DNA of 64,000 bases, from assembly GCA_020796225.1 (NCBI GenBank), contig CM036753.1, positions 74,219,865 through 74,283,864 on the forward strand, given 5' to 3'. Positions 44,521 through 55,213 of the stretch are shown in pieces. The position numbers were made by a program, and so were the translations under genes. How positions within the stretch are numbered: position 1 is the first letter of the stretch; each line of letters begins with the position of its first letter. Source of the DNA: Arion vulgaris (lineage: Eukaryota > Mollusca > Gastropoda > Stylommatophora > Arionidae). Under the pieces are notes generated by a model. The model saw nothing but the letters and a program-made list of their open reading frames with translations, was not told the origin of the DNA and did no database searches.

Positions 44521-44768
44521 TGGGGCCTGCAAGGGAAGCAAAGAATAGTACCACTGCGAGCTACAAGGCATGTCGTAAGATGCGAGCTATGTAGGATCTA
44601 GGGATGGTGACCTAGTAAATAAAAAAGGCATCACATACATCAGATGTGCTGGCCTACTTGTAGGCGCATAAATGGCACAACGTTCAATCGCTCTTAGTCT
44701 CAGATCAAATATAAATCACACAGAGTGGTTAACAAGTGGTCGATATTGAGCGCAAGAACAAGAATAAA
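44521..44768 (+). mobile_element. SINE-like family A inside the minisatellite field
   Basis: Landmarks ggaagcaaagaatagtacca, tgtcgtaagatgcgagct, ttgtaggcgcataaatggca and gttaacaagtggtcgatatt. The first ~10 bases of the family are missing. The flanking bases on both sides are degenerate 36-bp-type repeat. Confidence 0.85.
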
Positions 44769-44871
44769 ACAATATCTTAAAAGATATCAGTGTTTAAGAA
44801 GATAAAAGTAAAAAAAGTAAAGGAACCCTTTCATACCTTGTGGTATATAGGGCAATACAGTGTTAGACCTG

Positions 44872-45088
44872 TATTATTCATTGACCGTCGGCACACGATG
44901 GGTTATGTGGTCAGCATCACACCGGCCGCCTTTACTTTCCCAGAGCATGTCTGGTACCCAGTTGAGGCTGGGTCGACCTGGAAGCCGTCGCGATCGGGAA
45001 AATTCCACGCGCAGTGCGGAAGTTGAACCCAGACCACCAGCCTTGAGAAGCGAGTTCACTAACAACTACGCTACCGCGGCTCTCGTTT
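44872..45088 (-). mobile_element. tRNA-derived SINE, family E
   Basis: The minus strand has an A box (ggtagcgtagttgttagtga) and a B box (ctgggttcaacttccg). The body agcctcaactgggtaccaga and cggtgtgatgctgaccaca matches 349-551. It is GC-rich compared with its surroundings. The aminoacyl stem is not conserved, so it is not a tRNA gene. Confidence 0.82.
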
Positions 45089-45300
45089 AAGAAGATATCA
45101 ACATCTTATTTCACATCGATGTTTGTTAAAGATATGAACATCTTATTTCACATCGATGTTTGTTAAAGATATGAACATCTTATTTCACATCGATGTTTGG
45201 TGAAGATATGAACATCTTATTTCACATCGATGTTTGGTGAAGATAACAACATCTTTTTTCACATCGATGTTTGGTGAAGAAATCAATGTCTTATTTCACA
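45089..45300. repeat. 37-bp minisatellite, 5-6 copies
   Basis: The unit is catcttatttcacatcgatg, tttggtgaagatatgaa. It equals the following 27-bp unit plus ten bases (cttatttcac), so it looks like the parent or an extended form of that array. Confidence 0.88.
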
Positions 45301-47022
45301 TCGATGTTTGGTGAAGATATCAACATATCGATGTTTGGTGAAGATATCAACATATCGATGTTTGGTGAAGATAACAACATATCGATGTTTGGTGAAGATA
45401 TCAACATATCGATGTTTGGTGAAGATATCAACATATCGTTGTTTGGTGAAGATAACAACATATCGTTGTTTGGTGAAGATATCAACATATCGATGTTTGG
45501 TGAAGATAACAACATATCGGTGTGTGGTGAAGATATCAACATATCGATGTTTGGTGAAGATATCAACATATCGTTGTTTGGTGAAGATATCAACACATCG
45601 ATGTTTGGTGAAGATATCAAAATATCGATGTTTGGTGAAGCTATCAACATATCGTTGTTTGGTGAAGATATCAACACATCGATGTTTGTGAAATATCAGA
45701 CATCGATGTTTGGTGAAGATATCAACATATCGTTGTGTGGTGAAGATATCAACATATCGGTGTTTGGTGAAAATATCAACATATCGTTGTTTGGTGAAGA
45801 TATCAACATATCGTTGTTTGGTGACGATATCAACATATCGATGTTTGGTGAAGATATCAACATATCGTTGTTTGGTGAAGATATCAACATATCGGTGTTT
45901 GGTGAAGATATCAACATATCGTTGTGTGGTGAAAATATCAACATATCGATGTTTGGTGAAGATATCAACATATCGGTGTTTGGTGAAAATATCAACATAT
46001 CGTTGTGTGGTGAAGATATCAACATATCGTTGTTTGGTGACGATATCAACATATCGATGTTTGGTGAAGATATCAACATATCGGTGTTTGGTGAAGATAT
46101 CAACATATCGTTGTGTGGTGAAGATATCAACATATCGTTGTGTGGTGAAGATATCAACATATCGATGTTTGGTGAAGATATCAACATATCGTTGTGTGGT
46201 GAAGATATCAACATATCGATGTTTGGTGAAAATATCAACATATCGTTGTTTGGTGAAGATATCAACATATCGATGTTTGGTGAAGATATCAACATATCGT
46301 TGTTTGGTGAAAATATCAACATATCGATGTTTGGTGAAGATATAAACACATCGATGTTTGGTGAAGATATCAACATATAGTTGTTTGGTGAAAATATCAA
46401 CATATCGTTGTTTGGTGAAGATATCAACATATCGTTGTGTGGTGAAGATATCAACATATCGTTGTTTGGTAAAATATTAACATATCGATGTTTGAAGATA
46501 TTAACATATCGTTGTTTGGTGAAGATATTAACATATCGATGTTTGGTAAGATATCAACATATCTGTGTGTGGTGAATATATCAACATATCGTTGTTTGGT
46601 GAAGATATCAACATATTGTTGTGTGGTGAAAATATCAACATATCGTTGTTTGGTGAAGATATCAACATATCGATGTTTGGTGAAGATATCAACATATCGT
46701 TGTGTGGTGAAAATATCAACATATCGACGTTTGGTGAAGATATAAACACATCGATGTTTGGTGAAGATATCAACATATAGTTGTTTGGTGAAAATATCAA
46801 CATATCGTTGTTTGGTGAAGATATCAACATATCGTTGTGTGGTGAAGATATCAACATATCGTTGTTTGGTGAAGATATCAACATATCGATGTTTGGTAAG
46901 ATATCAACATATCGGTGTGTGGTGAATATATCAACATATCGTTGTTTGGTGAAGATATCAACATATTGTTGTGTGGTGAACATATCAGCATATCGATGTT
47001 TGGTGAAGATATCAATGTCCTA
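45301..47022. repeat. 27-bp minisatellite, about 64 copies
   Basis: The unit is gatatcaacatatcgatgtt, tggtgaa. It is 9 codons with no stop in one frame and its antisense, so it reads FGEDINISM over 369 codons at 45271-46380 and related peptides in other frames on both strands. There is no independent start signal, and single-base deletions (near 45690, 46470, 46495, 46550) move the frame freely. I treat it as non-coding. Confidence 0.95.
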
Positions 47023-47129
47023 TGAGCTTATAACGACTGCTGTTATAAGTTAACAGCGTCTTTAGAGATATATAAGATTTTAGAAAATTTCAACTGTCTT
47101 AAAAGATAGCATTGACTCTAAAAGATATC

Positions 47130-48030
47130 AGTAGAGATATACTTGTATGACATCGATTGAGCAGAAAATAGTCAAATGGAAGATTTTGATTTTGCAGATA
47201 GTATTGTCTTATTAAGTGGGAAAAAAAATGTTAAGATAAACAGTCTTCTAAATCATTAAAAGTTGCACTGCAGATAAGCAATGAAAATACACATATAATG
47301 ATGGCACATATGACAAGCAATGCAGATATCACCATGGAATCAGTTTGGTGATATAAATAACAGAGCAGTTCACCTATTTTGGTAGCAATTTGATTGCATT
47401 GAAAATATTTAAGAAATAAATTATGCTACAAATTGTCAAAGCATTATCAGCTTTTAGAAGTATAAATAGAATATGAATCTCCAGTTTATATAGTTTTAAA
47501 ACTAAATTACGAATTTTCTATTCCAATCTTGTATAAATCCTAACATATCCCAGAGAGTAAAACTAAATTACGAATTTTCTATTCCCATCTTGTATCAATC
47601 CTAACATATTCCAGAGAGAGTTGGAAAATGACTAAAGAAAGTAAGGTGAATGTATTTGAAAATATATGTCTGCGAAAAATAATGAACATAAAATTGGACG
47701 AATTCAGAAAAGTGGTGAAATCAGAAAAATGTCTGGTCAACCACTAGTAACAAATTTTATAAGAAAGGAAGATGAAGTGTGCTGGGCATACTTTGAGAAG
47801 AAATGATCAAAGGATACCAAAGCAGACATTGAGGTGGGAAACAAAGGCTTTAAGAAAGAAAAAACGCTCTTGGAAACAAAAGAAACGAACTTTACTGAGA
47901 GAATCGAGACATTTTGGACTTAATTCAGTAGACGAGATTGAGCGAGTTGCTCAGGACAAAGCGGTATGGAGAAATTACGTGCATGACCTATCTAACGTAG
48001 AACGGTACGAAATGACTAAATATAAAAATG
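47130..48030 (+). mobile_element. LINE ORF2 remnant, RT core to C-terminus
   Basis: The plus strand shows MEDFDFADSIVLLSGK (RT motif C; the second catalytic D is S here), a HLFW-x-QFDCIENI region, a KTKLRIFYSNLV-like thumb, then KMKCAGHTLRRNDQRIPKQT, LRWETKALRKKKRSWKQK and ESRHFGLNSVDEIERVAQDK. Many stops. A 58-base piece is duplicated in tandem at 47500-47557 and 47561-47618. The 3' half matches 31755-32060. Confidence 0.87.
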
Positions 48031-48099
48031 TATTATATATATCGATGTATTAGATATCTGTGTTGTTATCAAAGAACAGTGTCTCAAGTTATATCATAT

Positions 48100-50530
48100 T
48101 TTGATGCAGAAGATAACAGTTTTAGGGTGTACATCTTTTTTGAGATATATGTGGTTTAGGAGAAACATAGTTGTAGGGTATTCACGTTTAATGAGATATA
48201 TTTGGTTTAGCAAAAACATAGTTGTTTACACGTTTAATGAGATATATATGTTTAGCAAAACATAGTTGTATACACTTTAATGAGATAATGTGGTTTAGCA
48301 AAACATAGTTCTAGGATATACACGTTTAATGAGATATATGTGGTTTAGCAGAAACATAGTTCTAGGATATACACGTTTAATGAGATATATGTGGTTTAGC
48401 AGAAACATAGTTTGTTATACACGTTTAATGAGATATATGTGGTTTAGCAAAACATAGTTCTAGGATATACACGTTTAATGAGATATATGTGGTTTAGCAA
48501 AACATAGTTCTAGGATATACACGTTTAATGAGATATATGTGGCTTAGCATAAACATAGTTGTATACACCTTTAATGAGATATATGTGGTTTAGCAGAAAC
48601 ATAGTTCTAGGATATACACGTTTAATGAGATATATGTGGTTTAGCAGAAACATAGTTCTAGGATATACACGTTTAATGAGATATATGTGGTTTAGCAGAA
48701 ACATAGTTCTAGGATATACACGTTTAATGAGATATATGTGGTTTAGCAGAAACATAGTTCTAGGATATACACGTTTAATGAGATATATGTGGTTTAGCAG
48801 AAACATAGTTCTAGGATATACACGTTTAATGAGATATATGTGGTTTAGCAGAAACATAGTTCTAGTATATACACGTTTAATGAGATATATGTGGTTTAGC
48901 AAAACATAGTTCTAGGATATACACGTTTAATGAGATATATGTGGTTTAGCAGAAACATAGTTCTAGGATATACACGTTTAATGAGATATATGTGGTTTAG
49001 CAGAAACATAGTTCTAGGATATACACGTTTAATGAGATATATGTGGTTTAGCAGAAACATAGTTCTAGTATATACACGTTTAATGAGATATATGTGGTTT
49101 AGCAAAACATAGTTCTAGGATATACACGTTTAATGAGATATATGTGGTTTAGCAGAAACATAGTGTATACACGTTTAATGAGATATATGTGGTTTAGCAA
49201 AACATAGTTCTAGGATATACACGTTTAATGAGATATATGTGGTTTAGCAGAAACATAGTTCTAGGATATACACGTTTAATGAGATATATGTGGTTTAGCA
49301 GAAATATAGTTCTAGGATATACACGTTTAATGAGATATATGTGGTTTAGCAGAAACAAGTTCAGTATATACACGTTAATGAGATATATGTGGTTTAGCAA
49401 AAACATAGTTCAGGATATAACGTTTAATGAAGATAATGGTTTAGCATGAAACAAGTCTCTGGATATACACGTTTAATGAGATATAGTGGTTTAGCAAACA
49501 TAGTTCTAGGATATACACGTTTAATGAGAAAATGTGGTTTAGCAGAAACATAGTTCCCAGAATATACAGCTTAATGAGATATATGGTTTAAAAACATAGT
49601 TCTAGTATTACACAATTTAATGAGATATATGTGGTTTAGCAGAAACATAGTGTATAGCACGTTAATGAGATATATGTGGTTTAGAAAACATAGTTCTAGG
49701 ATATACAAGTTTTAATGAGATATATGTAGTTTAAGTAGAAGCATAGTTCTAGGATATCACGTTTTGAGATATATGTGGTTTAGAGAATATAGTTTCAGGA
49801 TATACACGTTTAATGAGATATGTGTGGTATGTAGAGAAAATAAGTTCTATGGATATGACACGTTTAATGAGAATAATGTGGTTGTAGCAGAAACATAGTT
49901 CTAGGATATACACGTTTAATGAGATATATGTGGTTTAGCAGAAACATAGTTCAAGGATATACACGTTTAATGAGATATATGTGGCTTAGCAGAAACATAG
50001 TTCTAGGATATACACGTTTAATGAGATATATGTGGTTTAGCAGAAACATAGTTCTAGTATATACACGTTTAATGAGATATATGTGGTTTAGCAAAAACAT
50101 AGTTCTAGGATATACACGTTTAATGAGATATATGTGGTTTAGCAGAAACATAGTTCTAGGATATACACGTTTAATGAGATATATGTGGTTTAGCAGAAAC
50201 ATAGTTCTAGGATATACACGTTTAATGAGATATATGTGGTTTAGCAAAACATAGTTCTAGGATATACACGTTTAATGAGATATATGTGGTTTAGCAGAAA
50301 CATAATGTATACACGTTTAATGAGATATATGTGGTTTAGCAAAAACATAGTTCTAGGATATACACGTTTAATGAGATATATGTGGTTTAGCAGAAATATA
50401 GTTCTAGGATATACACGTTTAATGAGATATATGTGGTTTAGCAGAAACATAGTTCTAGGATATACACGTTTAATGAGATATATGTGGTTTAGCAGAAACA
50501 TAGTTGTATACACGTTTAATGAGATATATG
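48100..50530. repeat. 51-bp minisatellite, about 47 copies
   Basis: The unit is acgtttaatgagatatatgt, ggtttagcagaaacatagtt, ctaggatatac. It is 17 codons and reads RLMRYMWFSRNIVLGYT on one strand and an open peptide on the other, producing many false frames. Common variants lack ctagga or one base. A stretch at 49360-49910 has unusually many one-base losses. Confidence 0.96.
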
Positions 50531-50902
50531 AGAGATGAGGTGTCTTAGAAGAACTGCAGGTGTGACAATAAGAGACAAAATTAGAAATGAAGAAATCAGA
50601 AGAAGACTGGGTGTGAAACCAATCATACAATTCATAAACGAACAACAGATTAAATGGTTTGGACACCTGACAAGAATGCCCTGGTATCGCCTACCACAGA
50701 GAGCCACACAGAAAAAGTATAATGAGTACAAATCAAGAAGAAGACCACGTAAAAGATTGAGCGACGGCATCAAGAACAGCCTAATGAACATTAATATCAG
50801 CTTATAAAGTGCCTTAAAACAGCACATACAAGATCATAACGTTTCCCACCCAACAATTCTATAAAGAAGTAAATGGAGGAAGAGAAGAAAGAGAAGAAGG
50901 AG
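50531..50902 (+). mobile_element. LINE 3' end inserted in the 51-bp array
   Basis: Reads MRCLRRTAGVTIRDKIRNEE, a VKPIIQFINEQQIKWFGHLT stretch, then RMPWYRLPQRATQKKYNEYK and RRRPRKRLSDGIKNSL, in one open frame (50535-50807), followed by a GAA-rich tail. Array sequence aatgagatatatg lies at both edges (50518-50530, 50903-50915), as target duplication or neighbouring unit. Sister of 16933-17360. Confidence 0.9.
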
Positions 50903-51135
50903 AATGAGATATATGTGGTTTAGGAGAAACATAATTGTAGGATATACAAGTATTTTAAGAAATGTACATGTTTTTAATTAGATACCCGTTTTCTAAAAGA
51001 TACGCGTGTTCTATGTGATATCACTGTTTTAGGAAATACTTGATTTAGGAATCTGTGTAGATCCCAGCGCTTTCACGTTATACGTGTTTTGTTAGATATC
51101 GTTTAAGGTAAACTTGTAGAGGGAATAATAAATTG
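50903..51135. repeat. Decayed continuation of the 51-bp and 36-bp type repeats
   Basis: Starts with one good 51-bp unit, then drifts into gttttctaaaagatacgcgt, gatatcactgttttaggaaa, which recall the 36-bp unit at 43496. Confidence 0.65.
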
Positions 51136-51142
51136 TATGTGT

Positions 51143-51305
51143 CCCTGATTGATTGATTGATAGGAGTATTATCATAGTTTAACTTCGGTGAATAAGCATG
51201 TGTGTTTTGATGTATTTCTTACACAGAACGATTTCATCGACAGTGCACGAACTCCGTTGTGCCGGCGAGGGTCCCCGATAGAATTATGAAGATTTTGAAA
51301 GTTTG
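51143..51305 (-). mobile_element. Dispersed element with (AATC)n tail
   Basis: A gattgattgattgata tract, then gatgtatttcttacacagaa, gacagtgcacgaactccg and ggcgagggtccccgat align with 22042-22215. The orientation is set by the simple-repeat tail. The bases 51306-51563 that follow show nothing recognisable. Confidence 0.65.
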
Positions 51306-51563
51306 TTTCGCAAAATGTATACGAAACGGTCCTGCTAACATTTTCTTAATCAATTTAAGCTGGTAAGTGCTTGCTTTCCGTGAAGATATTGCGTGACGTG
51401 GTAAATGAATAAGAAACCACTAAAAGCTTCGTTGATTTCCTTAGTTCCTCGTTTCCTCTGTCTGCGGGAACCACTATTACCTAATTATCTATTTTGTAGA
51501 TCACGTGATGTTTGATCTCTCGATTTTCTTCTCTCTACTGCTATTGATTTGACAATCTACCCA

Positions 51564-51784
51564 AACAGTTGCATACTTAGTTGCATTCTTAGTTGCGTTG
51601 TTAGTTGCATTCTTAGTTGCATGTTGTTAGTTGCATTCTTAGTTGCATTTTTAGTTGCGTTGTTAGTTGCGTTGTTAGTTGCATTCTTAGTTGCATTCTT
51701 AGTTGCATTCTTAGTTGCATTCTTAGTTGCATTCTTAGTTGCATTCTTAGTTGCGTTGTTAGTTGCGTTCTTATTCACATTTTT
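51564..51784. repeat. 12-bp minisatellite, about 18 copies
   Basis: The unit is ttagttgcattc, with gcgttg variants. Open frames on both strands (LVAF- and ATKN-type repeats) are by-products of the 4-codon unit. Confidence 0.95.
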
Positions 51785-52077
51785 CAGGCGTCAAACGCAC
51801 ATGGGGACAACGTCGTGCCAGGATTAGTGAGCTGGCACTAATCAAGATCCTACCCCACCACATCGTGGTGACCCTGGTAACAGACATTGGATCCTGTCTG
51901 GCTAAGCGCGTAGGGATCGAGGGAGAGCTACTCTAGTGGTAGTAGAGATGCAGACGTAGTCACGTTGGATGGGATCCGCTCGCAACATAGACGAGCGGAA
52001 TCCCAGAGTGACTATTAATGCACGCCTCTCCCGGCCAATGAAAAAAGTTGAACGGATAACCACAAAGAGATGAGGGT
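51785..52077. other. GC-rich hairpin island within the 12-bp array
   Basis: This ~290-bp segment is visibly more GC-rich than its surroundings and contains three strong dyads: gattagtg-agctgg-cactaatc near 51820-51845, caccac-atc-gtggtg near 51857-51872, and gggatccgctcg ... cgagcggaatccc near 51969-52005. The 12-bp array resumes right after it. It could be an inserted structured element or SINE, or the source region of an RNA; no family is recognised and no long frame is convincing. Confidence 0.6.
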
Positions 52078-52116
52078 GCATTCTTAGTTGCATATTTAGT
52101 TGCATTCTTAGTTGCG
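52078..52116. repeat. 12-bp minisatellite, second block
   Basis: About three units (tgcattcttagttgca, tatttagttgcattctta) identical in type to 51564-51784. Confidence 0.9.
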
Positions 52117-52544
52117 TATTGAGTTCCCTCCGGAGTAGAGAATATCAGTGCGCCTTCCTGTGCACGCAATGCCATACTGAGCCAAAATGTTCTTGGATTT
52201 CTTGTAAAGTTTCTAAAAATCTTATTTCGTTCAAATGTATCGCCAGACAAATATCTGCAAACTACCGAAAGTGCAACCTTGCACAGGGGAATAGAATGCA
52301 AACTAGTATTCAACTTATCAAAGGTTAACAACAACAATGATAATGGGGAGAGAGGTGGGGGTGGTGGGGGGTTAAGTTATAACCCATCTGTTTCCCTCGT
52401 CTCCTTCTTCATCCTTTCCCAATGGGACATAGAGTTACAACTAATAAAAACATTTATATTAGCTTTTAAATTGTTTCTAACACTATGTCTATAAGTCACG
52501 GTAGTGTCTATCAAATAGCCATTACTATATGACTGATATATGTT
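52117..52544. other. Spacer with a G-run cluster
   Basis: A G-rich stretch at about 52345-52372 (gggagagaggtgggggtggt, then gggggg) could form a quadruplex on the plus strand. No gene. Confidence 0.5.
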
Positions 52545-53479
52545 ATTGATAACCTAGCCATCGCTATCTTGGGAACAATTCTCAATAGAACACCTCTTAT
52601 CCTGAATTCAACCATCGCTATCTTGGGGGAACAATTCTTCAATGGAACACCTCTTATCCTGAATTCAACCATCGCTATCTTGGGGAACAATTCCTCAATA
52701 GAACTCCTCTTATCCTGAATTCAACCATCGCTATCTTGGGGGAACAATTCTTCAATAGAACTCCTCTTATCCTTAATTCAACCATCGCTATCTTGGGGAA
52801 CAATTCTTCAATAGAACACCTAAAATCCTGAATCCAACCATCGTTATCTTGGGGAACAATTCTTCAATAGAACTCCTCTTATCCTGAATCCAAAGATCGC
52901 TATCTTGGGGAACAATTCCTCAATAGAACACCTCTTATCTTTAATTCAACCATCGCTATCTTGGGGAACAATTCCTCAATAGAACACCTCTTATCTTTAA
53001 TTCAACCATCGCTATCTTGGGGAACAATTCTTCAATAGAACTCCTCTTATCCTGAATCCAAAGATCGCTATCTTGGGGAACAATTCCTCAATAGAACACC
53101 TCTTATCTTTAATTCAACCATCGCTATCTTGGGGGAACAATTCCTCAATATAACACCTCTTATCTTTAATTCAACCATCGCTATCTTGGGGAACAATTCC
53201 TCAATAGAACACCTCTTATCCTTAATTCAACCATCGCTATCTTGGGGAACAATTCTTCAATAGAACTCCTCTTATCCTGAATCCAAAGATCGCTATCTTG
53301 GGGAACAATTCTTCAATAGAACACCTCTTATCCTTAATTCAACCATCGTTATCTTGGGGAACAATTCCTCAATAGAACACCTCTTATCCTGAATCCAACC
53401 ATCGCTATCATGAGGAATTATTGTCAAATAGGATATTATTTATTCTTAACTTAACCACTGATATCATGGGTAATATTGT
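52545..53479. repeat. 56-bp minisatellite, about 16 copies
   Basis: The unit is tcaaccatcgctatcttggg, gaacaattcctcaatagaac, acctcttatcctgaat. Variants alternate (tccaaagatcg, actcctc, tctttaat). It decays at the right edge (53400-53480). Confidence 0.95.
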
Positions 53480-53493
53480 CCAATAGGATACTA

Positions 53494-53737
53494 AAAAGTT
53501 AATTGCATATCCTTTACAGTACTTTGCGAATCAACCCAAGCTTTTTAACGCTGTTTGTGATTTTTCTAGGCATTATTATGTTCAGTAGTTTGCCATTGCT
53601 TTCTGAATGGGTGGTGCCATCGTCCTTTTGTAAAAATCCACGCAAAACAATTTGCAACCAAACTGTCTGAACCGTGATTCGACTCAGAACGTCAGGGTTA
53701 ATAGACCGAGTCACTATCCCCTAAGCCACATAGGCCA
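53494..53737 (-). mobile_element. tRNA-derived SINE, family C, 14-bp TSD
   Basis: The minus strand has an A box (gtggcttaggggatagtgac), a degenerate B box (tgagtcgaatcacgg) and the full family C body to atatgcaattaactt. The perfect target duplication ccaataggatacta (53480-53493, 53738-53751) defines both ends. It inserted in the decayed edge of the 56-bp array. Confidence 0.93.
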
Positions 53738-53763
53738 CCAATAGGATACTATTTATCCTTAAT

Positions 53764-53945
53764 CTTTTTCTTCATCGAACGCTCCCTATCTACCACATGT
53801 TAACCACTTTGTGTGATGTGCATGTGATCTGAGCCTAAGAGCGATTGCCCGTTGTGGCAATTATACACCTCAAAGTAGGTCAGCACATTCGATTTATGCA
53901 ATGCTTTTTATTTACTAGGGTAGCTGCCCTAGGTCCTACATCAGC
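53764..53945 (-). mobile_element. SINE-like family A, 5'-truncated
   Basis: The minus strand runs from cctagggcagctaccctagt through cgattgcac-like middle bases and catgtggtagatagg to a short GAA tail. About 80 bases of the family's 5' end are missing. Confidence 0.8.
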
Positions 53946-54019
53946 TAGTTAGAGTATAACAAACATGGCGACAGTTTTTTTTTTCTACACAAATATACGC
54001 TGACTATTACGACAAATTA

Positions 54020-54700
54020 TACTTAAGCAAGTGCAAGAGATAAACTGGATGATGCGAAAATGTTGCAGGGGCGAAACTGGCGTTAATTGGCTAGAAAATG
54101 TTCAACTAGAAGGTTTGGATATTGCAGAAGATAATGCCTTGTTAAGTAATAACAACCTAGATATGCACAGAAAAACAGATACCTTGGCACCTATAGCATC
54201 AAAAGTTGGACTGCAGATAAGTTATGAAAAGACACATATAATGAAGACACCTATGATAAGAAACTTAAAATATATATAAGTAATGTACTGGAAGTGCTAT
54301 TGTACAGTATTTAATGCTGGAAAACGACCCAACACATAATACACAAGTTGGAGACATTTCAGAATAAATGTTTAAGAAGAATCCTGCAAATTTTCTAGCC
54401 AAATACCATAACAGATGAGTAGCTTTTGAAACAAACTTGGAGACCATCATTAAGAGACGAATATGGAGGCGGTTTGGACATGTATGTCGTATGTCAATGG
54501 GGGGATTGGCTATGACACCTCTCAGATGGACAGCGGATGGAAAGAAAAGGCCTGGATGTCCAAAGTATACATGGGGAAGAAAGGTGGAGAGAGAGCTGAA
54601 GGAGTGTGGCTTGACTTGGGAGACGGTTGGTAGAAAGGCAGCAAAACGGCAACAGTAGAAGTCTCTTGTGGAAGCCTTATGCAGCTTCAGAGGTAAGAGC
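54020..54700 (+). mobile_element. LINE ORF2 remnant, RT core to C-terminus
   Basis: The plus strand reads LEGLDIAEDNALLSNNN (motif C; the usual FADD is IAED), KVGLQISYEKTHIMKT, then across frame changes TIIKRRIWRRFGHVCRM, TPLRWTADGKKRPGCPKYTW and RKVERELKECGLTWETVGRK, closing at LVEALCSFRGK near 54695. The EALCSFRG end is common in marine invertebrate LINEs. Confidence 0.88.
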
Positions 54701-55201
54701 ATGATATATTACACCTGCATTTTCGATCGTGCTGCCATATTGGATAATCCATGTAGAGGTGTTTTCACTTGCTTTTGTCAAAACCACACATTTGCTTATA
54801 AAATGTCATCTAATGACTCAGCTTACTGTCCGGATGAAGATTATAAGTGTTAGCTCTTTGTGGGCTGCTTACTAGACCAGTTCAGCATGATTTTCTTTAA
54901 TTTATTTATAATTTATTAATTCAAGTCTTAAAAATATAGACACATTTAGAAGTTACAAATTTCTAGATTACTGCCTTATTTATTGTCCAAACAACTTTAT
55001 GTTTAGATATATTATGTAAATATAAAGGTACTAAAATAATGTATTAATATTTTTCTTGTTATATTTCAGAACTTTGTTTCACCTTCTTTGTGTGATTGTA
55101 TAATTATTTGCAATTTGTAGATAAATCTACTTTTAGCATCACCAAAATGAGGTCACTGATATCACATATTACATCATGCTGATATTAAAAACAAGTATCG
55201 T
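54701..55201. other. Spacer; cysteine-bearing frame just after a LINE
   Basis: The frame of the LINE end runs on to 54853 with CRGVFTCFCQNHTFAYKM and CPDEDYKC. It shows no known domain and has no start of its own. The rest is AT-rich without features. Confidence 0.4.
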
Positions 55202-55213
55202 GATAGTCCTTTC

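Noticed and set aside
44880..45090. Open frames of 63-78 codons on both strands
   Set aside because: They are GC-rich SINE sequence (family E), not coding.
45271..47053. Several repeat-protein frames, up to 369 codons
   Set aside because: By-products of a stop-free 27-bp unit; they appear on both strands and in several frames.
48525..50666. RLMRYMWFSRNIVLGYT and MFLLNHIYLIKRVYPRT repeat proteins
   Set aside because: Same cause: a 51-bp unit of 17 codons, open in both directions.
51549..51827. LVAF-repeat membrane protein
   Set aside because: A 12-bp array read as codons; frames exist on both strands.
54668..54853. Small cysteine-rich secreted protein
   Set aside because: It has no start of its own; its first residues are the closing EALCSFRGK of a LINE.
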